Origin: Glomus cerebriforme
Lineage: Eukaryota > Glomeromycota > Glomeromycetes > Glomerales > Glomeraceae
Length of the DNA stretch: 26,626 nt
Assembly (NCBI GenBank): GCA_003550305.1
Contig: QKYT01000469.1
Coordinates: 42,247-68,872, forward strand
Direction of reading: 5' to 3'
A program made the position numbers and the translations under genes. The notes below the pieces were generated by a model. It was not told where the DNA came from, did no database searches, and saw nothing but the letters and a program-made list of their open reading frames with translations. Numbering within the stretch: the first letter of the stretch is position 1; every line of letters begins with the position of its first letter. This document shows, in pieces, positions 1 through 12,296 of this stretch.

Positions 1-270
1 ATATTGCGGACTAATTACAACATTGCGGATTAATTGCGAATTACGAATTATTACGAATTACGGAATTGCGGATATTTAGACTTCAAAATCTGCAATGTTC
101 CGCAATACCGCAAATCGCAATTAATCCGCAATTAGGGTATTGCGTCNGCATTTCGACAGTTCNGACATGTCGAAATATTTCNGCATTTCGGCAAACCAGA
201 AGGCTAACGTCGAAATGTTGAAATAATTTCGACAATTTCGACATGCCGAAACTCCTTAATTTCGGCAGGC
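1..270. repeat. Palindromic repeat-rich segment with N bases
   Basis: The first ~135 bases repeat variants of ATTGCGGAT and ATTGCGAATTA. Positions 22-46 recur as an imperfect inverted copy at 113-137. From ~134 to 270 the theme changes to TTTCGACAT / ATGTCGAAA units in both orientations, again self-complementary. Three unresolved bases (N) lie at about 147, 163 and 182, as expected where short near-identical repeats confuse assembly. No reading frame is visible. It is probably the edge of a repeat or foldback element that continues left of the window, but I cannot name a family. Confidence 0.7.
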
Positions 271-290
271 AACTTTAGCCATAAATTATT

Positions 291-1671
291 ACTTAATATA
301 CTCATCATCCTATCTCAAAATTAGATTAGCAAATGCCAAATAATATCTGATACAATTTTTAAAAATTTAAAATAATTTATATGAAATATTATTTTTTTTT
401 TATACAAAATTTTTTGCAATCATATTTTACATATTTTACAATTAATAAAATTCAAAAAAAAATATTTTTTTATAATTTGCAAAATCTAATAAAAATCATT
501 ATTATATTTCATCTAAAAATTTTTTTTTTAAGCTAATTGATAGTTGAATGTTAGCTGATTTATGTAAAAATAAGTAACTGATTTTTCTAAAATTTAGCTG
601 AACTTTAATATTATTATTTAATATATATGGTTGATAGTCTATAATAAAAGCTATTTTGTTATTATCTAAAGATTGATTTGTTAGCAAGTCTATGCAAATT
701 ACTAATATTATTTTTGCCAATTTTTTTTGGCAATGATCAGCTAAAATTAATTCTAATTTCATCCAACATTTAGCAATTTAAAAATTGAACAAAATGGACT
801 ATTTTGACCAATATATATGTATTTTTTTTCTTAAAAATAATAATCAGTAATAAATGTAATTTACTTGTTAAAAAAATAATTAAAATACATGGAAACATTT
901 TTAATTTCTTTAAAAAAGCCAATCTGAAAGGAAATTAGTAATATTTTGAAGTAATTTATTATCTTTAGTAATAATCTTAAAGGTTTATGGTTAAAATATT
1001 AATTGTTAATTATAAAAAAAAAGAGTTAAATTATCCAATAAGATATCAATATAAAGATTTAAAATTATTTTTAGTTTATATTACTTCATAAATTAAAGAA
1101 GTTTTTCTAGTACTAGGAGATTTTGAAATAATATGAATTCTTAGAATATGATAATTAAATACTTGAATAAATTCTTTTTTTTTTTTGATTAAAAAAAGGT
1201 GTTTCTTTATCACAAAATGTTGTATAATAAATATTACTATTATTTTTAAATGTATTATAAAAGTAAGGTAAATGTTTTAAAAATTTAGTTATAAACATAT
1301 TATTTAAAGCAAGTAGTAAAATAAAAATAAAAGTAGTATATATAATAATTTCTGGACAATAACAATAAATAATCTTATAACTACTACAGCATATTTACTA
1401 AATTACTATATTATCTTATAATTTAACATAACAAATAGTATTTATCAAATAAAATAAAATAATGTAAAATACTTCTAAAATTTGCAAGATACTCAAGATA
1501 CTGTAATTTGCAATATATTTTACATATATTTATTCGTTATATTAAATTTAGGTATGTTAAAAAATTCGCGAAATTAAATACAGTGTATGTTAATCTATGT
1601 AATACAAAATCATAAAGTAAATCTGCAAAATTACAATAAACGCTTTTTGCGCGTTATTTCAATAAAATATT
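291..1671. other. AT-rich intergenic region without a convincing gene
   Basis: This 1.4-kb stretch is almost entirely A and T, with many homopolymer runs. The only frame of any length is an 86-codon minus-strand ORF at 502-762, listed separately. The last ~100 bases must hold the promoter and 5' leader of the MEMO1-family gene starting at 1672. A TTCGCGAA palindrome lies around 1564-1571, about 100 bases before that start. I see no tRNA, no clear transposon end and no tandem array here. Confidence 0.5.
502..762 (-). CDS. Possible 86-residue hypothetical protein
   Basis: A single uninterrupted frame starts at the ATG ending at 762 and has 86 codons. The predicted protein is rich in Ile, Leu, Lys and Asn, has no signal peptide, and matches no family I recognise. 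In favour: its composition is more varied than random translation of the surrounding poly-A/T, with Cys, His, Gln and Asp residues spread along it. Against: the region is otherwise gene-free, AT-rich DNA readily yields long frames in some phases, and no spliced extension is evident. It may be a relic of a mobile-element protein or a chance frame. Confidence 0.18.
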   Translation of the reverse strand: MKLELILADHCQKKLAKIILVICIDLLTNQSLDNNKIAFIIDYQPYILNNNIKVQLNFRKISYLFLHKSANIQLSISLKKKFLDEI

Positions 1672-3156
1672 ATGAGTAGAAATGCTTGTCACGCTGGCTC
1701 TTGGTACACTAACCAAAGTAAAAAAAAATAGAAAGTTGTTCTCTTTGAATTATTACTGTACTAAAAAAAAAAAAAGAACAAAATTAACAAAAATTGTAAA
1801 TAACATTTATTATATTTTATTGAAGGATCCCAATTAGATAAGGAGCTTACTCAGTGGTTGGATGAAGTTCCACCTACGATGGAAGACGGTGTTCCTATAC
1901 CTGTTCCTGGTGCTAGAGCTATTATTGCTCCGTAAGATAATTTTTTTTCCGGTAGTATCTTTTAAAAATCATAACTTCCTAAATATGTTTATAACTTTTT
2001 AGACATGCAGGATATTCTTATAGTGGGCCTGCCGCGGCATTTGCTTATAAATGCATCAATCCCGATTTTGTGTATGATATTCATCTATTATCAAAGCTGT
2101 TATTATTAAAAAGATTTGATGTATTATAATTTTTCGTTTGTCATGATTTAGGAAACGCGTTTTTATACTTGGACCATCACATCACGTTCGACTTACTAAA
2201 TGCGCACTTTCTCAATGTTCTCAATATGAAACACCTTTAGGAAATTTGATGTTAGATACTGAAAGTAAATATATCTTAATTTTTATAATATACCTTTATA
2301 AGCAAACTTATTTAATGTTTTATTTTGTATTTGGTTATACAGTGATTAAAGAATTGAAACAAACAGGCCATTTTGAAACAATGTCTCGAGAGGTTGATGA
2401 GGAGGAACATAGTATTGAAATGCATTTACCATATTCTTATAAAATTTTGAAAAGGTTTTTGTTTATTTTATAATTTTATCAGTTTATACTCTTGTTTTTG
2501 TTTAACATTTTGATAATTTTTTTTTTTCATTTTATTAGTAAAATTGATTCCATTAAAATTATTCCTGTATTGGTAGGATCTTTAACTGCAGACAAAGAAA
2601 TATTTTATGGACAATTATTTGCTCCATATCTTGCTGATCCATCCAATTTATTTATCATTTCATCGGATTTTTGTCATTGGTAAAATAATTAAATAATATA
2701 TATATATATTATTCTAGAGGAGAATAAATTTATAAGAATTTATTATTATTTTTTTTTGCTTATATTAGGGGGCATCGATTTTCATATACATATTATTCGA
2801 CACCATCGGACGATGCCATTTATCTTTCACGTAGATCTGATACACCATTGACAATTCCTATATATAAATCCATTGAAAACCTTGATAGGAGAGGAATGGA
2901 TCTCATTGAAAAAATAAACCATAAAGAATTTACTTCATATCTTGCCAAGACAAAAAACACCATATGTGGAAGACATCCTATCGGAGTACTTTTATGTGCT
3001 ATTGAAGCATTACCAAATTATAATAATGGTAATGAAAAGGTTGACGAATCTCAACAACCGAGGATTCGATTTATACATTATGCACAATCTAGTCATGTAA
3101 AACATGAAGGAGACAGTAGCGTTAGTTACGCTTCGGCTTATGTTTACCTTCCTTAG
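1672..3156 (+). CDS. MEMO1/Mho1 family protein
   Basis: Seven exons join cleanly: 1672-1717, 1826-1931, 2003-2071, 2152-2264, 2343-2454, 2539-2679 and 2769-3156, giving 324 residues (human MEMO1 has 297). Family hallmarks appear in order: NACHAGSWY at the N-terminus, [45 protein letters not shown] and [12 protein letters not shown]. The protein is related in fold to class III extradiol dioxygenases, and the conserved His residues plus the Cys of ICGRHP correspond to the pocket described for human MEMO1. Animal MEMO1 affects ErbB2-linked motility and has been connected to redox and metal (iron/copper) handling; the yeast homologue is Mho1. The fungal role is unknown, so I claim family membership only. 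The gene converges on the next one, with 53 bp between stop codons. Confidence 0.93.
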
Positions 3157-3209
3157 AAATAGGAATAAAATCGGGGGTGTTATTATTATTATTAAATATT
3201 ATTAAATAA

Positions 3210-4725
3210 TTATAAATTGGGTAATTTTCTAAATTTTCCTTGTAACCATATTCTATACATTTGTAATTTACGATGTCTATTTACAATTAATCTACGATCT
3301 ACAGCATTTTGTTCAATTGAAAATTTTGATCCCCAAATTTTTTCAATTTCATCTTAAAAAAAAAACAAAGAATAAAGTTAAAATATGGATTGTTAAAATA
3401 TATACAAAAATATATGTGTGTGATATACAAACCTGAAGTAAAAAAATAAACTCTTGTACCATCTCCGCGGACATAAAAATTTTCAGATAACATTCGGCCT
3501 TCTTTAAATCTTAATTGTACCATATCATATCTACCATAATCTATTTTAGTAGAAATGAAGTTAGGATTATGAGAATATAAAATTACAATATTTTATATAA
3601 AAATACCTCTAAATAATACAAGACCGCCAGGTTTAAGTAACTTATAAACATTATCAACAGCTTGATTCCAATCATTAGGACATAAAGCAGACATTACAAA
3701 TATCAATACAACAATATCTAAACTATTAGGTTCAATATATTCCGTTGGAATTTGTTTATTTGTTAAATCCCATACAAATGCTTTACAATGATTCGGATCA
3801 TATTCTTTATTATTCTAAAAAGGAGAAAGTAATTTTTTTTATTAGATGTGATAAATAATTTTCTTTTAAAAAAAAATAACTTATACTCAACTTTAACTAC
3901 TTGAACAGCATTTTCGGCAAAGTCACAGGCATAAATAAATAAGTTTGAATTTTTATTAACAGAAATTAAAGGAAACATTGTATTTCCTGCCCCACATCCT
4001 ATTTCAAAAATTCTTTTATTTCCACTCTACATAATAATTATATATTAAGATTAATATTAAGATAAGATAAAACATTTAAATTAAACTTACATCAATATTT
4101 GTTGTATTTAATAATTCAGGAAATTCTATTTTTAACCATTGACGATCTTTAAAAAATTTATTTTCATTATGTTTATAAAATGTATTCCAAAATTCTGATG
4201 GATCTTTTAAATATTTTTCTTTGAAAATAAGAGAAATAAGAGAAACTTTAGTTTTATTTGTTAAAAATGACTTTTTATATAAAAAAAAAAGAAAAAAGTA
4301 TCGCAATAAAATTTAATTTACGTTGTTCTTTTAATGCCATTGGATTATTCGATTGTAATAATACTTTTTGTTTGGCAGCTTTTTCTTGTTCTTCATCCCA
4401 TTCAACATGATCCCTTTTTATTTTAATAATGAAAAAAACTTTCTTTTAACAAATATGTTATTATAAAAAATACAGTTATTTGTTACTCTTACCAAGCATT
4501 ATGATGCCATACATCCTCTTTATTTTCCAATAAGCGAGTACCAAAAGTTTTTGATTCTTGACGGATATCTTTAACACTAGACCAATCTTTTTTAAGTTTT
4601 GTATTATCAGAAGAAGTGGAAGAAGTATTTTCTTGTAACATATTCGAAATAGTAGTATATCTATTAATAAAATAAATTAAAGAAAGAGAATTTCGAGAAG
4701 GGATTTTAAGCACAGTTTTCAACAT
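3210..4725 (-). CDS. tRNA m3C methyltransferase, METTL2/METTL8/Trm140 type
   Basis: Seven exons on the minus strand (4493-4725, 4322-4413, 4091-4245, 3892-4026, 3607-3814, 3433-3540, 3210-3352) give 357 residues. Family landmarks: FGTRLL and [16 protein letters not shown] near residue 70-85, [24 protein letters not shown]-binding motif [12 protein letters not shown], acidic [32 protein letters not shown] and [13 protein letters not shown], then a C-terminal [14 protein letters not shown]. The family forms 3-methylcytidine at position 32 of certain tRNAs. The first 28 residues are basic and hydroxylated with no acidic residue, like a mitochondrial presequence, and a second Met follows at 29. 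The donor after exon 4 (GTTGAG) is atypical but is the one that keeps family spacing. It diverges from ASADH. Confidence 0.9.
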
Positions 4726-4880
4726 TTAGTACGCCGGAGAATACGAGTGGAAAAATTTTTAATTGGAGGATATTCACAGTCCTACGATTCTGATTGGATG
4801 ACTGAAATTTAAAATCTAATCGGCCAAAATTTGCGATAATCTAAAATAATATATTCTCTTTTTTTTTCTTTGAAAAAAAA
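4726..4880. promoter_or_regulatory. Divergent promoter, METTL2-type gene and ASADH
   Basis: Only 155 bp separate the two start codons, so both promoters must lie here. Two ATTGG (reverse CCAAT) pentamers occur at about 4761-4765 and 4793-4797. An ATGACTGA sequence at 4798-4805 is one base from the core of a Gcn4 amino-acid-starvation site (TGACTCA), which would suit ASADH, but a single near-match is weak evidence. The stretch before the ASADH start is T-rich. Confidence 0.5.
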
Positions 4881-6042
4881 ATGACAAAAGTCAAAGCTGG
4901 TATATTAGGAGCAACAGGAACAGTAGGACAACGTTTTATAGTATTATTATCATCACATCCACAATTTATTATTCATTCTATTGGAGCTTCTTCACGTTCA
5001 GCTGGTAAAAAATATGTAAAAGTTACAAAATGGAAGATGACAAGTGACATACCTGAACAAGTTAAAGAAATGATGATTAAAGAATGTAAATCCGAATTAT
5101 TTAGTGATTGTGATGTAATATTTTCTGGTTTAGATTCTGATGTTGCTGGTGAAATTGGTAAGTTTATAAATTTTAAACATTTTTAATAAAAAAGACAATT
5201 GTTTCTAAATACGATTATATATATTTAATTTTTTAGAAATGGAATTTTTGAAAGCGGATTTGGTGATTTTTTCTAATGCAAAAAATTATAGAAGAGATCC
5301 GGTTGTTCCTTTAATTGTTCCAACAGTAAATCCGTCACATTTTAATATAATTCCACATCAAAGATCAATTCATTCACTTAAAAAAGGATTTTTGGTAACA
5401 AATTCAAATTGTTCGACAACAGGACTTGTGGTAGCATTAAAACCACTGCAAGATACATTTGGACCAATAGAATCAATTATAGTACAAACAATGCAAGCAA
5501 TATCTGGGGCAGGATATCCAGGAGTATCATCATTAGATATATTTGATAATATAGTTCCGTTTATTAGTGGAGAAGAAGAAAAAATTGAATACGAAACTTT
5601 AAAAATTTTAGGAGAAATAAATTTAAATGAAAAAGAATTTAATTTATTATCATCTACAAATATTTCAGCTACTTGTAATAGAGTACCTGTTATCGATGGA
5701 CATACAGAATGTGTTTCAATTAAATTTAAAAATCAACCATCCCCTAATCCTCAACAAATTATTGATGTATTAGATTCTTATGTGAGTGAAGCTCAAAAAA
5801 TTGGGTGTTATTCCGCTCCAAAAAAATCTATTATTATTCGTTATGATGATGATAGACCTCAACCTAGATTAGACAGAGATAATGGTAATGGTTATAGTGT
5901 TACTATTGGTAGAGTTAGAAAATGTAGTGTGTTGGATATTAAATTTACTTTGTTAGTACATAATACTGTTTTAGGTGCTGCCGGTAGTGGTATTTTAAAC
6001 GCTGAAATTGCTTTAGCTAAAGGTTTATTGAAAATTCAATAA
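4881..6042 (+). CDS. HOM2: Aspartate-semialdehyde dehydrogenase
   Basis: Two exons, 4881-5157 and 5237-6042, join through a GTAAGT...TTTTAG intron to give 360 residues, close to the 365 of yeast Hom2. The enzyme reduces aspartyl-4-phosphate to aspartate semialdehyde with NADPH, the branch point to Thr, Met and Ile (and to Lys in bacteria and plants). The NADP-binding loop GATGTVGQRF is at residues 9-18, FSNAKNYRRD follows shortly after the junction, and the catalytic Cys is residue 151 in NSNCSTTG. AISGAGYPG, the substrate-binding RVPVIDGHTE segment and a C-terminal HNTVLGAAGSG with the NADP-loop glycines are also present. It is the fungal/archaeal-type ASADH, not the typical E. coli form. 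No damage is seen, and the start is the first in-frame ATG. Confidence 0.97.
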
Positions 6043-6541
6043 TAATTTATATAAATATTGGTGTTTTTATTTATTTTATTTAAAAATGTAGCTAATACAT
6101 AAACTTTTTTAAAGAAAATTTATAAATAAAATTTTTGAATAAATAGATTACATTATATATTATTTTATTTTTATTTTTATTTTTAGTCAATACAGCAAAA
6201 GTATAGGAAAATATTATGGGAATAGAATATATCAATAAAACTATCTCTACATAACAACTACTCTATACCTATGTCTAGCGTACCTGACAGCTGCTATTCT
6301 TGAAGAAGAATTAGCCTATGCTACTGTAGAAGGGAAAAGGAGATGAGAGAAATTATCGTACGGAACATTAAAGAATTTAGATAAAATAAAATTATTAAGA
6401 TAAAGGTCAACAGCAGACAGGTCAAAGGATATGAATTATTATTATATTATACTGTGCAAAGATCTCAATCACGTGATATTACGATAATAACTTTATCGTC
6501 AAAAAAAAATTTTTTTCACCAAATCTATTTTACCTTTCATT
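6043..6541. promoter_or_regulatory. ASADH 3' flank and SDA1 promoter
   Basis: An AATAAA at 6125-6130 is a likely poly(A) signal for ASADH. Further right, on the SDA1 side, are GATGAG at 6342-6347 (core of the yeast PAC element), an ATCACGTGAT palindrome at 6468-6477 and a run of A then T at about 6500-6518 that contains AAAAATTTTT (RRPE-like). PAC and RRPE pairs mark ribosome-biogenesis genes in yeasts, which fits Sda1; use in this organism is inference. The segment ~6270-6350 is less AT-rich than its surroundings but has no sustained frame. Confidence 0.45.
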
Positions 6542-9500
6542 ATGGGAAAACGAAATAGAACTACTACGTTACCAAATAATTTACCACAATTGCAAAATCT
6601 TATCAAACGAGATCCTTTATCTTATAAACGAGATTTTTTACAACAATATAGACATTATGAATCACAACTAGATATATTCAAATTAAAACCCGATGAAGAA
6701 GCTGCAGATTTTGGAAGTTTGATAACTTTTATTTCACAAGTAGTGTACTCTTTATTTTTTTTTTAATATAATGATTATTTAATGAGGAATTTATATTTAT
6801 ACATTTACACGCTTATTATGTAGGTAGCACAATGCTATTTACAAGAAACTAGTTCATTTCCGCAACAAATAATAAATTTACTTTCAGAGAAGCACCAAAT
6901 ATTAAATCCTAATCTACGTAAAACTATGGTACAAGCTTTGATTTTGTTACGTAATAAGGATATTATACCGAATGTCACGTAATTATTATTATTATTTTTT
7001 TTTTTTTTTTGAGTTGAAATTTTTGTATTGGGTTGGATAATTCATTCTTTATATATATATATGTATATATATTTATAGGTAAATTTTTAATGTTAAAATA
7101 TCGGAATGAATTATCCTACTTTTTAATTTGAAAATAATTAACTTATTATAATTTTCCCTTTCCATTTAATTTAATTTATAGTCTATTATCATTATTTTTT
7201 ACATTATTCCAAGTTAAAGATAAACAATTAAGAGAATTATTATATTCATATGTAGTGACAGATATAAAAAATCAAAATTCTAAACATAAAAATAATAAGC
7301 TTAACAAAACTTTACAAAGTTTTATGTATACAATTTTACAAGGACAACAAAATAATGTAAAAAAAATAGGAGGGAGAATTAATTCTGAAATGAGCGAAAA
7401 TTCGATTGCTGCAAAAAAAAGTTTGAACGTTTGCATTGAATTATACAGAAAAGGAATCTGGTAAGTAAAAGAGAAAAAAAAATAATTAAAAGATAATGAT
7501 TTAAAAAAATATATACTCTCTTTTTTTTAAAAAAATCTTAGGAATGATGCAAAAACAGTTAATGTCATTGCTGAAGCTTGTTTTCATCAAGTAACAAAAA
7601 TTAAAGTTATTGCTATACAGTTTTTTTTGGGATCAAATCAAGATCAAGATGAGGATAGTAGTGAAGATGAGAAAGTATTACCAAATATTAAAAGATTACA
7701 ACATATTAATCACATTAATAAAACAAAAAAATCTAAGAAAAGAAAATTAGAAAAAGCTTTAGTGTCTATTCGTAAAAAAGAATCACAAAAAAATAAAGTT
7801 GAAAATTTTAATTTTTCTGCTTTACATTTGTTAAATGATCCTCAAGGTAATGATATATTTATATATTATGTTTTTTTTTTAAAAAAAAAAATAATAATAA
7901 TAAAGATTTTGATTTTTTTTTTTTTTAGGATTTTCGGAAAAATTATTTTCTACTTTAACCACCTCACAATTTAATGAACGTTTTGAAATAAAAATATTAT
8001 TATTAAATCTAATTTCTCGTATAATTGGTATTCATAAATTAGTTTTATTGAACTTTTATAGTTATTTGCAAAGATATCTACAACCACATCAACGTGATGT
8101 TACATTAGTATTAGCAATATTAGCTCAAGCTTGTCATGAACTTGTTCCTCCCGATGTATTAGAACCTGTTATAAGAGCTATCGCTAATAATTTTGTTAGC
8201 GATCATTGCGCTAGTGAAGTTATGACTGCTGGGTATTACGTTATTTAATTATTTTGATTATTTATTATTTTTAAATTTTTTTCTAAAAATATTTCTTATT
8301 TTAATAGGTTAAATGCTATAAGAGAAATTTGTACAAGACAACCGCTAGCTATAGATGCTACTCTTTTGCAAGATTTAACAGAATTTAGTAAAGATAAAAA
8401 TAAAGGTGTTATGATGGCTGCCAGATCTTTAATTGGATTATTTCGTGAAATTAATCCTGAATTGTTGAAGCGAAAGGATAGGGTAAAAAAGTTTGTTTTT
8501 CATTCTCTAAGCTTTTGGTTTTAAAAAATTTTTTTAACTTTTTTTTATTAGGGTAAAGTAGCAAGTATGAATTTAAAAGATTTTAAGCCGTTGCAATATG
8601 GTCAGGTTCGTGCTATGGAACAAATTGAAGGAATTGAATTATTGGAAGAGTATAAACAATCATCACTTTGTGATGGTAAACAAGGAGATGGTGAATAATT
8701 AGTTAATTATGTAACTAAATTATTATCATTTTTACAATTGGAATTTTTAACTTAATTTATTTAAAATATAAATATGTAACATATATAGAATGGGCAGGAT
8801 GGGAAATTGCTTCAGATAATTCTTCAAGTGATGAGGGGTGGATTGATGTACCTTCCGATGACGATCAAGATATTATTGTTAGTGATAGTAGTGATGAAGA
8901 AAATGATAAAAGTAATGATGATGTGAATGAAGTAAATGAAAAGAATGTTGAAGAAAAGAAAATTTCAACTTTAGCAATGACTCAAGTAAGAAATTGTTAA
9001 TTCTACATGATAATATATGTATACATACGAGTTTTTTTTTTAACAAAAGAAAATTTCTTTTTTAGCTTTTGACTCCAGCGGATTTTGCAAAGCTGAATGA
9101 ACTTAAATTGGAACATAAAGTTGAACAAGTAGTAGAGGGAGGAAAACGAAAGAGAAATTCTACGTAGGTTTAAAAAAGTGTACTAAACAAATTTGCAGCA
9201 ATGTCTTATGATTTTTCATTTAACTAGACAACAAAATGAACCTTCTGATATTATCGATGTAAATACAATTACTGGACCACGTAAAAAGGCTAAACAAGAT
9301 TACGAAGAACGTTTAGAATCAATTAAGGCCGGACGTGAAGGACGTGAAAAATATGGAAGTTCAAAAGGCAAGAAAGTTAAAGTTGAAGGTGCTAGCACTA
9401 CTAACAAAGAAAAAGCAAGGAATAAAGCTTTTATGATGGTAATACATAAGAAAAATGTACTGCAGAAAAAGAAGATGAGCTTAAGAGAAAAACAGGTATG

Positions 9501-9610
9501 TTTTTATTTATGATATATGTATATATACTTGATATTAAAGTAATTTTGAAATTACATAGATTCAATTAACAAAACGAGTTAGTAATAAGAGAAAATCAAA
9601 GAAAAAATAA
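6542..9610 (+). CDS. SDA1: Sda1, 60S ribosome biogenesis protein
   Basis: Eleven exons (6542-6739, 6824-6978, 7182-7460, 7542-7846, 7929-8232, 8308-8482, 8552-8675, 8789-8985, 9066-9163, 9228-9495, 9560-9610) join in frame to 717 residues; yeast Sda1 has 767. Sda1/SDAD1 is a nucleolar protein needed for late 60S pre-ribosome maturation and export and for G1 progression. The N-terminus ([20 protein letters not shown], then [11 protein letters not shown]) is diagnostic. Then come helical repeats, a charged insert with QDEDSSEDE and Lys-rich runs (~residue 240-300), [40 protein letters not shown], an acidic segment starting [10 protein letters not shown] and [12 protein letters not shown], and a basic tail with KKRNK-like nuclear signals. 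The acceptor at 9227 is chosen because the nearer AG (9197) leads to an immediate stop. Confidence 0.95.
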
Positions 9611-9637
9611 ATTATTCTATTTTGAGATCAAGTATAA

Positions 9638-10224
9638 TCATTCATCATCCTCATCAAATATTTTACGAAGAATCAACAAATCATTCTTATGCCTGAATAA
9701 TAATTAATCAGGATTTTATTTAATTTAAATAATTTAAGTGAAAATAATGATTTTAAAAAAAAATGAGAATAATTACATTTTAACAGACTCTTGTAATTTT
9801 TGATCTTGTGATTTGGAGATATGTTGTAAAGCATACGATTCTTCTTTTTCACGTTCTTTGTCGAAAATTTCATTTTCCTTTTCTCTACATTCACATTCAT
9901 ATACCAATTTGGTAATTTCTAATTTGGATTCTTGAATTTGTTTATTTAATTTTTGTAAGTGAAGTGTCTAAAAAAAAATATTATTAAATCGATAAAGTAT
10001 TCATTCAGCAGCTAAATACAATTTATAATTTTTAAAAAGACTGAAGCAATTTACACCAATTTCTAATATATCGGTAGCTTCTTCCATTGTTGTAAACGAC
10101 TTTCTTTTCGTAAATGTCTTTCGAGAAAAAATAATAAGTAAATATATATAAAATTTATATATAAAAATAACATAAATTTTACCCTCTCAAATAAATTATC
10201 TTCATTCTTATTTTTGTTGGTCAT
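9638..10224 (-). CDS. Small coiled-coil protein of unknown function
   Basis: Four exons (10183-10224, 10055-10117, 9777-9967, 9638-9692) join in frame to 116 residues. I do not recognise the family. Residues 1-25 are polar and basic (KRKSFTTMEEA). From ~26 to 100 the chain is a continuous predicted helix with heptad-like Leu/Ile spacing and very many Glu, Lys and Gln, typical of a coiled coil. It ends HKNDLLILRKIF and then an acidic tail DEDDE. Length and make-up recall small subunits of kinetochore, lysosome-related-organelle (BLOC/KxDL) or chromatin complexes. The KNDL near the end fits the short KxDL pattern, but the N-terminal half does not convincingly match KXD1. The clean phase agreement of all four exons supports a real gene. 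Its stop lies 27 bp from that of Sda1. Confidence 0.62.
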
Positions 10225-10625
10225 ATTTGAAAATGTAATAAAAAAAAAAAAATCAGTTCCCAAGGAAGCGTGGTTCTTGGGTGATAGTAAGCCTGGCTAG
10301 TGACATCTACGGGTTCACTGAATTTCGACGATCTATTTGATTTTATCACCCATAACGCGTATGACGTCAGTATATGACTAAATAAAAGAACCGCATCTAT
10401 TGTAAGGGCAAAAATTATCTTCTGACTTACTTTCTTGACTCACATATATTGTATTACCATATGCAATGGTCAAGAGTGTATTGAAAGTAACTTTTTTATT
10501 GTAATAATAGTTCTAAAGTAGATTGTACATACTTGAAAGAAATACTTAAATATTATAAAATAGTTTGTGCATCAGTTTATTTTTAAAATTATCCCTCGTC
10601 TCAATATTATTAGCTGTTAATTTAT
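10225..10625. promoter_or_regulatory. Promoter of the coiled-coil gene with MCB, CRE and AP-1-type sites
   Basis: This 401-bp gap lies upstream of the coiled-coil gene and downstream of TRM61. It holds ACGCGT (10355-10360, the MluI cell-cycle box bound by MBF), immediately followed by TGACGTCA (10362-10369, perfect CRE palindrome for CREB/ATF bZIP factors), and TGACTCA (10436-10442, perfect Gcn4/AP-1 core). A TGGGTGATA at 10278-10286 recurs inverted at 10344-10352. The MCB-CRE pair is about 130-145 bp before the ATG, a plausible promoter distance. No tRNA-like fold was found here. Confidence 0.5.
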
Positions 10626-12078
<1,453 letters not shown>

Positions 12079-12296
12079 GTTTAAAATATATGGAATTTGA
12101 CTGCACTGTAAATTGAACATCCAGATGCTTTAATATCATGGATCAGCAAAGCAAATTTGATTGGATGAAAATTTTCAAGCGATGACAGTTTTATTTATAT
12201 CATAAATGATGATCAGTTCTAACTAAACAGAAAATTACAATAAGTATTTTTTTTTTAGTTATCTATCAATAAATTTATTGTTTTTTTGAAATTTTT
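12079..12296. promoter_or_regulatory. CAP-G 3' flank and TRM61 promoter
   Basis: The 218 bp between the CAP-G stop and the TRM61 ATG must contain the CAP-G terminator region and the TRM61 promoter. A reverse CCAAT (ATTGG) lies near 12160-12164. Nothing else stands out beyond A/T runs. Confidence 0.35.

Noticed and set aside
1..133. Telomere or CRISPR-like array
   Set aside because: Units are irregular, palindromic and not evenly spaced; there is no TTAGGG run and no constant spacer length.
10260..10460. Possible tRNA or small RNA in the GC-richer stretch
   Set aside because: No T-loop/anticodon arrangement could be built from the GGGTTCAC segment; the inverted 9-mers are too far apart for a cloverleaf. 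No tRNA or rRNA was found elsewhere by eye either.
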